Source: Temperatibacter sp965603205 (GTDB lineage Bacteria; Pseudomonadota; Alphaproteobacteria; Sphingomonadales; Kordiimonadaceae). From it: 64,000 nucleotides of DNA. The translations under genes were made by a program, and so were the position numbers. The notes below the pieces were generated by a model. That model ran no database searches. It was not told where the DNA came from and saw nothing but the letters and a program-made list of their open reading frames with translations. How positions within the stretch are numbered: the stretch's first letter is position 1; each line of letters starts with the position of its first letter. The stretch spans positions 186,001-250,000 of the forward strand of contig CBFDCC010000006.1 in assembly GCA_965603205.1 (NCBI GenBank), read 5' to 3'. This document shows, piece after piece, positions 40,163 to 48,518 of the stretch.

Positions 40163-40190
40163 ATGACGCATAATTTATATTATGGGAAAT
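40163..40190 (+). other. dif: Right Xer site with good XerD arm: chromosomal dif half
   Basis: XerC-type arm ATGACGCATAA (40163-40173; 7/11 to the E. coli arm), centre TTTATA (5/6 to TGTATA), XerD-type arm TTATGGGAAAT (9/11 to TTATGTTAAAT). It is the only one of the three sites with a convincing XerD arm. The left arm probably belongs to element 2, the right arm to the host chromosome. Confidence 0.7.
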
Positions 40191-40374
40191 TATGTTTATA
40201 TAACTATTATTCATTATAATCAGAGAGTTATAATTATTCCTTGGTACTCTAGTGCGTTATTATTTGATAATAATTTAGTAATCTATTAATAGTATTAGAA
40301 AGAGTTTAGGTTAAAGTTCTAGTGTATTTTAAATATAATTATAATTTTGTATATTATTAATAAATGAGTTTTCC
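40191..40374 (+). other. Very AT-rich host intergenic region
   Basis: 184 bases between dif and the glycerophosphotransferase gene, extremely AT-rich with runs such as TTATTATTTGATAATAA. It probably holds the promoter of the downstream gene, but no specific -35/-10 pair can be chosen. With 40042-40162 the gene-free stretch is 333 bases. Confidence 0.4.
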
Positions 40375-42732
40375 ATGGATACGTTACAAGACAATCATCA
40401 TGAGTTAATTGCTATGGAACAAAAGCAAAAAACGCATCTTAACTGCATATGTATTGAAGAAGAGTTTTTACATCTTGAAAGATTAGTCTCTATTGATGAA
40501 GGAGGTGTTGAGCGAGCATTAGAATATTCGATAACCTCCAATGAAAACGGTTTTGTTTATTATGGCGTTCAACTTGAAAACATAGAAGACAATTCCTCAT
40601 TTTTGGCTATTAATAAAGATGGTTCAAAATTAGAAATTTGGCAGCCTAATGTTAATTTCAAGTCTTCGTTATGTGATGGTTTCTATTTTAACAAGGAATC
40701 AAGCACACTTGAGTTTTCTTTATCGGCACCGAGTTTTCCCCATAGTGTTCCATGGTACTTTAATGACGACATCACTCGACCTGGCGATTTAAGGTTTAAT
40801 CATGAAATTTGCGAGGTCCGTCAGGAAGAAAACTCTTGCCGTTTTTATTGCGTGTCCAAGCTATCTTCTTATCAAGAGAATACTAAACTATTGGCTGCTA
40901 TTAAAGATTCTAAGAATATAGTGCTTCGCGCTGACCACCCCTTTATCAAGGATGGTTTGGTTTATTATAGTGTATTAGCACCTCTTATTGCGAATAAAAC
41001 TTATTTTATAATGATCCGCAGTGACAAAATTCAAACGCGAGTATGGAAACCCAACGTAAACTGCCCTGCTTTCAAAATAAATGGATTATATTTCTCAGTT
41101 TTTGACCATAATATTATAATGAGAGATGCACCAGAAAGAGCCGCCAATACCACACAGTCTTTTGTGACTGAAATGCATGTAAGTGAGAATACATTACATT
41201 TAAACATTGTCACATTTTTTAAGAAAAATAAGCAAATTGATGTGCATTCAGTTTCTGTTAGTCGGTTCCGAAATGAAGAGCTGAGTGAAAGCTTTAACAT
41301 TAAGAAAGCAGCTGAACAGAAATGGCAAAAGTTAGATAATAGTGACTTAATTAAGCATACAGGTCAAAAATTCGTCTGTTATGAGGTGGCTATTAAATTA
41401 GGCAAATTTTTACATCAATCAGGTTTTTATAATTTGATGGTTCATACAAATAAGGGTGATTCCGTATTGCGCTCTACAGTAAAATCATATGAAAAAAATG
41501 ACCATATATTTAACCTAGACTTATCAGAACATGAATGTGCTTATATAGTGCCTTATGTACAGTATGATTTACGCTTTAGATTCGAAATCTATACTTTAAC
41601 AAAACTAGAAGCTAAAAAGGTAGAACAACTCCAAAGAAACCCCTCTGATAAGATATGCCTTATGATTGGTGAATATTCAAATAGCGCGCGTGATAATGGC
41701 ATGCATTTATATAATTATATTAAAAAGAATAGACCTGATATTGAAGCATATTATGTAATTGATTCAGACTCTTCGGAAATTGGAAATCTAGAACCTTCTG
41801 ATGTTGTACTCTATGGATCGTATAAACATTTTGAAGTTTCCAGTAGATCAAATTGTATCGTATTTTCACACTTCTCAGAATATTTATATCCAAAGATAGA
41901 TAGAATTTCTGGCTATAAAAACATTAGGAAAGAATTTTGTGAAATTTTTCTCCAACACGGCGTAATAGCTCTAAAGCCTTTTTCAAGACATATGGCGACA
42001 AAATATAACAGATACGATAAATTTTGCGTTAGTTCCCAAAGAGAAAAAGAAATAGTCGTCAATAAGATGAAGATTAAGGAAAAATTAGTCGAGGTGACGG
42101 GCCTTTCTCGTTGGGATAATTTGAGGATGGATAATATTACCAAACGCGAAATAGTTCTAATGCCGACGTGGCGGGATAATCTAGATACAGTGAATGAAGA
42201 AGCGTTTGTTAGGTCAAATTTTTACAAACACTGGAATGCAATTTTATTAGATACCAGCCTAGCAACAGCCTTGGATGAAAATGATATTCAAATGAATATT
42301 TATGTTCATAATATTCTTGGTAGATTTGCACATCTTTTCCATTCTTCTGAGCATATTAAAATATTAAATGGCACCGATATGCAGGAAGTTTTCCAAGACC
42401 ACAAATTACTAATAACTGACTATTCTAGCGTTTGCTGGGATTTTATGTATTTAGGAAAACCTGTAATTTACTATCCATTTGATTATGATCACTTATTAAA
42501 ATTGAGAAAAGGTGAAGCATACATCGATTATGAAGAAGAGTTACCAGGCCCTGTCCTGAAAGACCATGATGCATTAGTCAGTTCCATTATCGATTCAATC
42601 AATAATGAATTTGTCTTCTCAGAAGAATATACGGCAAAATTAGACAAGTTTTTACCGCATAGAGACCAATCAAATTCTGTCAGAGTGGTTGAGATGGTTG
42701 AGAGAGCCTATAAAGAAAAATTTCCATCATAA
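40375..42732 (+). CDS. CDP-glycerol glycerophosphotransferase-like protein
   Basis: 785 residues. The C-terminal half (about 425-780) is a CDP-glycerol:poly(glycerophosphate) glycerophosphotransferase domain: EYSNSARDNGMHLYNYI, IFLQHGVIALKPF, SSQREKEIVVNKM, TGLSRWDNL, LMPTWRDNL, and the nucleotide-binding LLITDYSSVCWDFMYLGKPVIYYPFD. In Gram-positives such enzymes polymerise teichoic acid. In Gram-negatives homologues build glycerol-phosphate-containing capsules or modify LPS. The N-terminal 420 residues are beta-rich with repeated VWKPNVN/IWQPNVN modules (about residues 95, 225), perhaps a carbohydrate- or substrate-presenting part. No signal peptide; cytoplasmic, membrane-peripheral. It is the first gene right of dif, and AT-rich, so horizontal acquisition is possible. 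Confidence 0.8.
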   Translation: MDTLQDNHHELIAMEQKQKTHLNCICIEEEFLHLERLVSIDEGGVERALEYSITSNENGFVYYGVQLENIEDNSSFLAINKDGSKLEIWQPNVNFKSSLCDGFYFNKESSTLEFSLSAPSFPHSVPWYFNDDITRPGDLRFNHEICEVRQEENSCRFYCVSKLSSYQENTKLLAAIKDSKNIVLRADHPFIKDGLVYYSVLAPLIANKTYFIMIRSDKIQTRVWKPNVNCPAFKINGLYFSVFDHNIIMRDAPERAANTTQSFVTEMHVSENTLHLNIVTFFKKNKQIDVHSVSVSRFRNEELSESFNIKKAAEQKWQKLDNSDLIKHTGQKFVCYEVAIKLGKFLHQSGFYNLMVHTNKGDSVLRSTVKSYEKNDHIFNLDLSEHECAYIVPYVQYDLRFRFEIYTLTKLEAKKVEQLQRNPSDKICLMIGEYSNSARDNGMHLYNYIKKNRPDIEAYYVIDSDSSEIGNLEPSDVVLYGSYKHFEVSSRSNCIVFSHFSEYLYPKIDRISGYKNIRKEFCEIFLQHGVIALKPFSRHMATKYNRYDKFCVSSQREKEIVVNKMKIKEKLVEVTGLSRWDNLRMDNITKREIVLMPTWRDNLDTVNEEAFVRSNFYKHWNAILLDTSLATALDENDIQMNIYVHNILGRFAHLFHSSEHIKILNGTDMQEVFQDHKLLITDYSSVCWDFMYLGKPVIYYPFDYDHLLKLRKGEAYIDYEEELPGPVLKDHDALVSSIIDSINNEFVFSEEYTAKLDKFLPHRDQSNSVRVVEMVERAYKEKFPS

Positions 42733-42735
42733 ATT

Positions 42736-43362
42736 TTATGCTGGGTAAATAGCCTCTAAACCACTGTAGAGCTTTGTGATGAAATCTGGATCGTCGGATG
42801 GGATGGTACGCGCCACATCCATTAGATGTTCGTTATCTTCCTTACCACCGAAAACTTTATGATAGGTGATGCTAGCGTCTTTATAGCCTTTGTCTTGGCG
42901 GAAGCTATTGAGTACATTCTTGCAAACATAAAGTTCAAACAGTTCTTGCAAGCTCATACCAACTGATTTCATCGCGGCGAAGAATATGGTCGGGGCAAAG
43001 CCTTTTATATCCAGCGTTTGCTTAGCAAGCTCTTCAACTGTTTCCAGCGCTGATGCGGTTGTCCCATCATAACCATCCCACTCTGTTATTAGATAGTTAG
43101 CAACGTCATCGACGCCACCTTTTTTCTCTAACAAGTCACTCAGGGCAAAGTGAAATATATCAACAAGCTCTAGATGTGCTTGGTCCTTGTCCATTTCACC
43201 AGATTTCCACCATTTATAGTGAATATGATCCATCATTTCAGCGGCTTCAATCCAGATGGCACGGTACCAAGCATTGCCGTTATCGCGCCAAGTATCACTG
43301 ATTTTGCTGTTAATCTTGTCTTGCAGATCAGCCATAGTCTTAAATTGTTCAAAAGCGCTCAT
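42736..43362 (-). CDS. Dimeric dUTPase
   Basis: 208 residues, all-alpha dUTPase of the dimeric (trypanosome/Campylobacter) type, unrelated to the trimeric Dut. The metal-binding pattern is seen in AWYRAIWIEAAEMMDHIHYKWWKSGE and AHLELVDIFHFALSD, and a further acidic helix further on. It hydrolyses dUTP to dUMP, keeping uracil out of DNA. Dimeric dUTPases are frequent in phages as well as some alphaproteobacteria; here it lies outside the Xer-bounded island. It faces the + strand glycerophosphotransferase gene with 3 bases between stops. Confidence 0.85.
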   Translation of the reverse strand: MSAFEQFKTMADLQDKINSKISDTWRDNGNAWYRAIWIEAAEMMDHIHYKWWKSGEMDKDQAHLELVDIFHFALSDLLEKKGGVDDVANYLITEWDGYDGTTASALETVEELAKQTLDIKGFAPTIFFAAMKSVGMSLQELFELYVCKNVLNSFRQDKGYKDASITYHKVFGGKEDNEHLMDVARTIPSDDPDFITKLYSGLEAIYPA

Positions 43363-43456
43363 AATGTCCTCATTTCTATAAAATACATTTTGTTTATAGG
43401 CGTGAAAAAAGGGTGGGTCAACGCCCTACCGTAACTGATTTACCTGATTTGGGACT

Positions 43457-44218
43457 TTATCTTTTGAGCACCATAATGTTGCCCCTAATCTCGATAGTTT
43501 GGAACTCTTTAAGCAGCGTCATACCAAGCAGTGAACTGTCCATATCTGACTTGTTGACGGTCACGGGCACGCTCATAAAATCATAGTCACCAATTTTGAC
43601 ATAATCGACAGTAGCACGGGCATAAAGCACGTCGCCGTTTGCGGTGCGAGCCGTGCCTTCATATAAGAGAGAAGAAGGTTTTAAGCCGACCTTTTCTGCG
43701 TCATGTTTGCTGAGTACGATGTTGCTAGCGCCTGTATCGACGATGAGCCTTACATAAACACCGTTCATACGCATTCTTACCCAGAAATGGCCGTCTCTGG
43801 CGCGTTCTAATATTAAAGCGCCGCTATCATCAACTGCACCTGACGGGTCAATGGCAGCCATGAACCTAGTACCAAAATCAGAGCTATAGAGATAAAAAAA
43901 GGATAATCCAAAGACAATGAGTAACCAGATACCAGCCGTTTTAACAATATTCATGATGCTAGATCGTGACCAATAGGCCGCTGCACCACCAAAGATAGCC
44001 AAAACGAGCATGCCACGGAAAAAATATGGGTCATCTATGCTTTGCTCAGGAAAAGCTAGCGACAAGCCACCCACTAGAAAGCCTAACCCCAATACAAAGA
44101 CGATGAGCCGCCCTAACCGCCCGCCGTCTTGGTGTTGATGTACAGGTTTGCGGTGACTGTGCAACGGTGTTCGACCGTCGCTGTCTGGTATGCGCCAAGG
44201 TTCTTTTTTCTTTACCAT
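43457..44218 (-). CDS. Membrane-anchored retropepsin-like aspartic protease
   Basis: 253 residues. A basic N-terminus, three hydrophobic segments (about 32-50, 65-82, 90-110), then a single-lobed aspartic protease domain (about 145-253) with VRLIVDTGASNIVLS containing the catalytic DTGA, and SSLLGMTLLKEFQTIEI. This is the clan AA protease family (TIGR02281) widespread in alphaproteobacteria. The protease domain would face the periplasm or cytoplasm depending on topology; substrate unknown. It follows the metallo-hydrolase gene, 36 bases away. Confidence 0.85.
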   Translation of the reverse strand: MVKKKEPWRIPDSDGRTPLHSHRKPVHQHQDGGRLGRLIVFVLGLGFLVGGLSLAFPEQSIDDPYFFRGMLVLAIFGGAAAYWSRSSIMNIVKTAGIWLLIVFGLSFFYLYSSDFGTRFMAAIDPSGAVDDSGALILERARDGHFWVRMRMNGVYVRLIVDTGASNIVLSKHDAEKVGLKPSSLLYEGTARTANGDVLYARATVDYVKIGDYDFMSVPVTVNKSDMDSSLLGMTLLKEFQTIEIRGNIMVLKR

Positions 44219-44254
44219 TCATTTATTCTAATGAAAAATATTGGCAAGTCAAAG

Positions 44255-45007
44255 CTAAACAAAAAGCGTTAGGCCGTCATAACCTGGTCTTATATGATCA
44301 GGTAATTCGTCACATAGCGTTTGGTAATCTAGATCACCCATCATATGTGTGAGGATTGCACGCTCAGGATTAACCCGTTTGATCCACTCGACAGTTTGCT
44401 CTAAGTGCGAGTGTGTTGGATGTGGTTTACGTCGCAGCGCATCAACAATCCATAGTTTAACGCCATCTAAAGCTTCAAAGGCAGCGTCATCAAGGCCACT
44501 AACATCGGTAGAATATGCAATGTCACCAATGCGATAGCCGATACTGTTAACGGGGCCGTGCTGCTGTATGAATGGAATGACCGTTAAGTCGTTTATTTTT
44601 GTGGGCCATGCTAGCTCGTTAGCATTGCAAATGGCGGGATAACCTGTTTTTCCTTCGAATATATAACCAAAGCGATGCAGTAACACCTTAAGCGTTTCCT
44701 CATCAGCATATAAATTAGTAGGTGTTTTACTGCGTAGAAAAAAACCGCGCAAATCATCAATGCCGTGCGTATGGTCTGCGTGGTCATGGGTATAAAATAC
44801 GGCGTCAAGACGCTCTGCTTTAGCCGACAGCATTTGTTCGCGTAGATCAGGTGTGGTATCAATTAAAATTGTAGTATCACCCTGTTCGACTAGAATGCTT
44901 GAGCGTCTACGGCGGTTTCTCGGATTGTCAGGATCACAATTCCCCCAACTTTCAGGTAGCGATGGAACGCCTCTTGATGTGCCACAGCCGAGAATAGTTA
45001 CCTTCAT
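44255..45007 (-). CDS. PhnP-like MBL-fold hydrolase
   Basis: 250 residues, metallo-beta-lactamase fold. The metal site is intact: THDHADHTHGIDD, an H in PFIQQHGPVNS, a late D (STDVSGLD), and LTHMMGD. It starts MKVTILGCGTSRGVPSLP, the typical beginning of the PhnP/RNase Z-like phosphodiesterase group that sits next to tatD and metG in alphaproteobacteria. The probable activity is a phosphodiesterase; the precise substrate is unknown. Last but one gene of the tmk-holB-metG-tatD operon. Confidence 0.88.
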   Translation of the reverse strand: MKVTILGCGTSRGVPSLPESWGNCDPDNPRNRRRRSSILVEQGDTTILIDTTPDLREQMLSAKAERLDAVFYTHDHADHTHGIDDLRGFFLRSKTPTNLYADEETLKVLLHRFGYIFEGKTGYPAICNANELAWPTKINDLTVIPFIQQHGPVNSIGYRIGDIAYSTDVSGLDDAAFEALDGVKLWIVDALRRKPHPTHSHLEQTVEWIKRVNPERAILTHMMGDLDYQTLCDELPDHIRPGYDGLTLFV

Positions 45008-45009
45008 GG

Positions 45010-45819
45010 TTATTCACCCCACGCTGTCGGTGCTGTGGCTTTACTGAATAACCTAAAGAAATTTCCTGAGGTTATTTCACGTAGTTCCTCTGTCGTAATA
45101 CCGCGCATTTTGGCAATATAAGCACAAGTATCGGCAACAAAGGCTGGTTCGCATGTTTTGCCGCGATGCGGCATGGGCGCAAGGAAAGGCGCGTCAGTTT
45201 CAATAAGTAAGCGGTCTAATGGTATGGTCATAACCACATCACGTAATTCTTGGGCGTTCTTAAATGTTACAATACCAGATATCGAGATATATAGACCAAG
45301 CTCTAATGAGGCATCGGCTAGGCTTTGTGTCGCCGTAAAACAGTGAATAAGCCCCGGGAAAGAACCCTTACTAGCCTCTTCCCTCATCATAGAAACACAG
45401 TCTTCGTCCGCGTCTCGTGTGTGAATAATCACAGGCAAACCAGTTTCACGCGCTGCAATGAGATGGGTGCGAAAATTACGCTTTTGCATGTCACGCGGCG
45501 CACTATCATAAAAATAATCTAGACCCGTCTCACCTATACCAATGATTTTAGGATGTTTAGCGCGATCTAATAAATCGTCTAAGACAACGTCTGGTTCTTC
45601 TTCTGCTTGATGCGGATGAATACCAACTGAGCCAAATATATGGTCACTAGCTTCGCATAAGGCAATGATTTCATTGTATTCTTTAAGTTTTGTATTGATA
45701 GCTAACATACAGCCAACGCCAGCTTGCTTAGCGTTATCTAACACTTCATCTAGGCGATCATTTAAGCCGCCATAATTTAGATGGCAGTGGCTATCAACCA
45801 TATATCCATAATGGCTCAT
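45010..45819 (-). CDS. tatD: TatD-family metal-dependent DNase
   Basis: 269 residues, TIM-barrel amidohydrolase-type hydrolase. Motifs: VDSHCHLNY at the start (first metal site HxH), GIGETGLDYFY (Glu ligand), VIIHTRDADEDC, GLIHCFTA, and LLIETDAPFLAPMPHRG near the C-terminus. TatD proteins act as 3'-5' exonucleases on DNA. It follows metG by 2 bases, and the PhnP-like gene follows by 2 bases, so all are one operon. Confidence 0.94.
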   Translation of the reverse strand: MSHYGYMVDSHCHLNYGGLNDRLDEVLDNAKQAGVGCMLAINTKLKEYNEIIALCEASDHIFGSVGIHPHQAEEEPDVVLDDLLDRAKHPKIIGIGETGLDYFYDSAPRDMQKRNFRTHLIAARETGLPVIIHTRDADEDCVSMMREEASKGSFPGLIHCFTATQSLADASLELGLYISISGIVTFKNAQELRDVVMTIPLDRLLIETDAPFLAPMPHRGKTCEPAFVADTCAYIAKMRGITTEELREITSGNFFRLFSKATAPTAWGE

Positions 45820-45821
45820 AC

Positions 45822-47369
45822 TTAGTCTTCTTCTGGCATTTCAAAGCGCGGGAAAACACCCTGCGGCTTTGGCACCTCTGTTCCAGCGGCAATACGGTGA
45901 TCAGCACCTAAGCTTTCAAAACTACGGTCAGTAACATTGATCTGGCTGAGTAGCTTGTCAGTAGAATCAGGCATAATTGGCTGCATAAGGATAGCCAGTT
46001 GACGCACGGCCTCTGCGCAGACATATAAAACTGTTTCCATACGGGCTGGGTCTGTTTTCTTCAACGTCCAAGGGGCTTGATCATTAATATATACATCAGC
46101 GGCCGCTACTTGTGTCCAGATAGTCTCAAACGCTTTATGGAAAGCTTGATTATCCATATGTGGGCGTACGTTATCTAATAATGTGTCGATACCTGCTAGG
46201 AAGCTCGTATCGGCTTCTGTTAAATCACCTGGGGTTGGCACTACGCCGTCACAGTTTTTGTTAATCATTGATAATGAGCGCTGTGCAAAGTTACCAATAG
46301 AGTTAGCAAGATCAGCATTACAGCGCGTTACAAAGGCAGAGCGACTGAAATCACCATCGTTACCGAACGGTACTTCACGCAGCATGAAATAGCGTGCGGC
46401 ATCTAGACTATATGTTTCAATTAGCTCAAACGGGTCAATAACATTGCCTAGTGATTTAGAAATCTTTTGACCTTCGTTTGTCCACCAACCATGAGCAAAA
46501 ATACGCTCTGGAAGTGGCAAGTCAGCAGCAAGCAAGAATGCGGGCCAATACACGGCGTGGAAACGCAGTATATCTTTTCCTACCATGTGCACAGATGCGG
46601 GCCAGAATTTCTTATAGTCTTCAGCCTGTTCATCGGGAAAACCAACAGCCGTTAGGTAATTAGTTAAGGCGTCAATCCATACATACATAATATGCTTGTC
46701 ATTATCAGGTACAGGCACACCCCAATTAAACGTGGTGCGAGAGATTGATAGATCAAGCAATCCGCCCTCAACAAAGCTTTTTACTTCATTTAGACGTGTT
46801 TTAGGCATAACAAAATCAGGCTGATTCTTATAAAGTTCTAATAGTTTGTCTTCCATCGCTGAGAGTTTGAAGAAATAGCTCGCCTCTTCTACCCACTCTA
46901 CAGGTGCGCCAGTGGGGGCTAGCTTTTTACCGCCCTCGCCTTCTTGAAGCTCTTTTTCGGCGTAGAAAGCCTCATCACGTACGCTATACCAGCCGGCATA
47001 TTTATCTTCATAAATATACCCCTTGGACACAAGACGGCGCCAAAGCTCCTGAACAGAAAGCTTATGACGATCTTCTGTGGTTCGAATAAATTGATCATTT
47101 GAGAAATTCATCGCTTCAGCTAAGTCTTTAAAACGCGCTGATACTTTATCGCAGAACTCTAATGGCGCAACACCAGCGGCTTGGGCTGATTTTTCAACTT
47201 TTTGACCGTGTTCATCAGTACCCGTTAGAAACATGACGTCAAAACCGTCTAGACGTTTAAAGCGTGCCAGTACGTCACAAGCCAGTGTGGTATAGGCATG
47301 TCCAATATGTGGTACATCATTCACATAATAAATAGGTGTGGTGATGTAAAAAGACGGTTTCTCAGTCAT
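45822..47369 (-). CDS. metG: Methionyl-tRNA synthetase
   Basis: 515 residues, class I aminoacyl-tRNA synthetase charging tRNA-Met. The HIGH motif is PHIGHAYT (about residue 19) and KMSKS appears as KISKSLGN (about 300). The FLTGTDEHGQKVEKSA segment identifies MetRS. No zinc-knuckle cysteines in the connective peptide and no C-terminal tRNA-binding (Trbp111) domain, as in the short MetG form common in alphaproteobacteria. Co-directional with holB and tatD. Confidence 0.96.
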   Translation of the reverse strand: MTEKPSFYITTPIYYVNDVPHIGHAYTTLACDVLARFKRLDGFDVMFLTGTDEHGQKVEKSAQAAGVAPLEFCDKVSARFKDLAEAMNFSNDQFIRTTEDRHKLSVQELWRRLVSKGYIYEDKYAGWYSVRDEAFYAEKELQEGEGGKKLAPTGAPVEWVEEASYFFKLSAMEDKLLELYKNQPDFVMPKTRLNEVKSFVEGGLLDLSISRTTFNWGVPVPDNDKHIMYVWIDALTNYLTAVGFPDEQAEDYKKFWPASVHMVGKDILRFHAVYWPAFLLAADLPLPERIFAHGWWTNEGQKISKSLGNVIDPFELIETYSLDAARYFMLREVPFGNDGDFSRSAFVTRCNADLANSIGNFAQRSLSMINKNCDGVVPTPGDLTEADTSFLAGIDTLLDNVRPHMDNQAFHKAFETIWTQVAAADVYINDQAPWTLKKTDPARMETVLYVCAEAVRQLAILMQPIMPDSTDKLLSQINVTDRSFESLGADHRIAAGTEVPKPQGVFPRFEMPEED

Positions 47370-47414
47370 AATTTAATACTCAAACTAATTGGTTATACGG
47401 TTAGATTGGTGGCA

Positions 47415-48518
47415 CTAACCTCTAGCTAAGGCTGACATATCACCAAACAAGGTCAATAGCACCTGTTTTCGATCTAAATTCACACGATCAGCCCGCTCGA
47501 TTAAATCTGCGCTCTTTTCCCATAGATCAAGCCAACGATCAACACTGCAAGCACCTGATAATGTAGTAAATGTTTGGTTTTCGCCTGTAAGAACTTCTTG
47601 CCCCATAACACCCACTGCTTTTTGGCGGATGATACGTTGCAAGATATTATCTAGTAACTGTGTAAATACGCGATATTTAGCATCTGCCTTAGCAGGTGAC
47701 AGCTCGCCAGCAAAGGTATGGAGCGCGGGTACATTAAGGCGTGGCATCGTTGCTATTAGGCCGAGAAGGCTTTTATAAAGTTCAATGCCTTGCATATTGG
47801 CAAGTTCAATTGCCCTACCAGGCGCGCCATCACTTAGAACTGCAAGTGCATTAAGTTCGTCTACTGACATATCAGGGAATTTCCCCGCTAGCACTGCACG
47901 TACACTGTCGATCTCAAGTGTTTTTAATTTCAACTGCCTGCAACGACTTTTGATAGTCGGAAGGAGTTTTCCTGGCGAATGTGAAATTAGAAATAATATT
48001 GATTTTTCAGGGGGTTCTTCAAGAATCTTAAGCAAAGCATTCGCAGCAGCAGTATTTAATTCATCAGCAGCATCAACGATAGTAATACGCCATCCGCCTT
48101 CGCCTGCCGTTTGATTATAGAATTTAATCAGACCGCGTACGTCATCAATAACAATATCATTACGCATCTTACCCGTTTTTTCATTCTCTGACCTTGCAAG
48201 TTCAACAATACCAGCATGTCCACCCGCTTCGATGCGCCCAATAATGGGGTTTTGGCTATCAGTGTCTAGGCTAATAGCCTCAACAGGTAGATCATCCCCA
48301 AACATAGATGGCCCTGCATCAACGCTTGGCTGGACTGATAGAAATTTGGCTATACGCCATGCCATTGAGGCTTTGCCTATACCTTTAGCGCCTGTGATTA
48401 ACCATGCATGATGCATACGTTCACTATTAAAGGCATCTAAAAATACACGTTCAGCCTCTGCGTGGCCGATGAGAGAAGTCGTATTTCTTGGATGATCTAT
48501 TTGCTCAAATTCGCTCAT
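47415..48518 (-). CDS. holB: DNA polymerase III subunit delta prime
   Basis: 367 residues, AAA+ clamp-loader subunit. The N-terminal HHAWLITGAKGIGKASMAWRIA keeps a P-loop-like sequence; the central NALLKILEEPPEKSILFLIS and SRCRQLKL (SRC motif) are diagnostic. The four-cysteine zinc module of other delta prime proteins is not seen, as often in alphaproteobacteria. Start codon overlaps the tmk stop by 4 bases; the tmk-holB pairing is standard. Confidence 0.94.
   Translation of the reverse strand: MSEFEQIDHPRNTTSLIGHAEAERVFLDAFNSERMHHAWLITGAKGIGKASMAWRIAKFLSVQPSVDAGPSMFGDDLPVEAISLDTDSQNPIIGRIEAGGHAGIVELARSENEKTGKMRNDIVIDDVRGLIKFYNQTAGEGGWRITIVDAADELNTAAANALLKILEEPPEKSILFLISHSPGKLLPTIKSRCRQLKLKTLEIDSVRAVLAGKFPDMSVDELNALAVLSDGAPGRAIELANMQGIELYKSLLGLIATMPRLNVPALHTFAGELSPAKADAKYRVFTQLLDNILQRIIRQKAVGVMGQEVLTGENQTFTTLSGACSVDRWLDLWEKSADLIERADRVNLDRKQVLLTLFGDMSALARG

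Larger units (their letters stand above)
30612..40173. mobile_element. Element 2: corticovirus-like (PM2-like) prophage at dif (about 9.6 kb)
   Basis: Bounded by the middle and right dif-like sites, 9,568 bp centre to centre, close to the roughly 10-kb genome of phage PM2. It has an HTH regulator, a lambda O-like initiator with internal iterons, a zinc-ribbon protein, a FtsK/HerA-type packaging ATPase, a probable double jelly-roll capsid protein, at least six single-helix membrane proteins, a repeat-rich protein, an M15 peptidase, a holin-like protein and a DUF1660-like protein. No tail, terminase, portal or integrase genes are seen, as expected for an icosahedral internal-membrane phage. Gene layout: early operon, tandem terminators, late operon. 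Confidence 0.75.
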
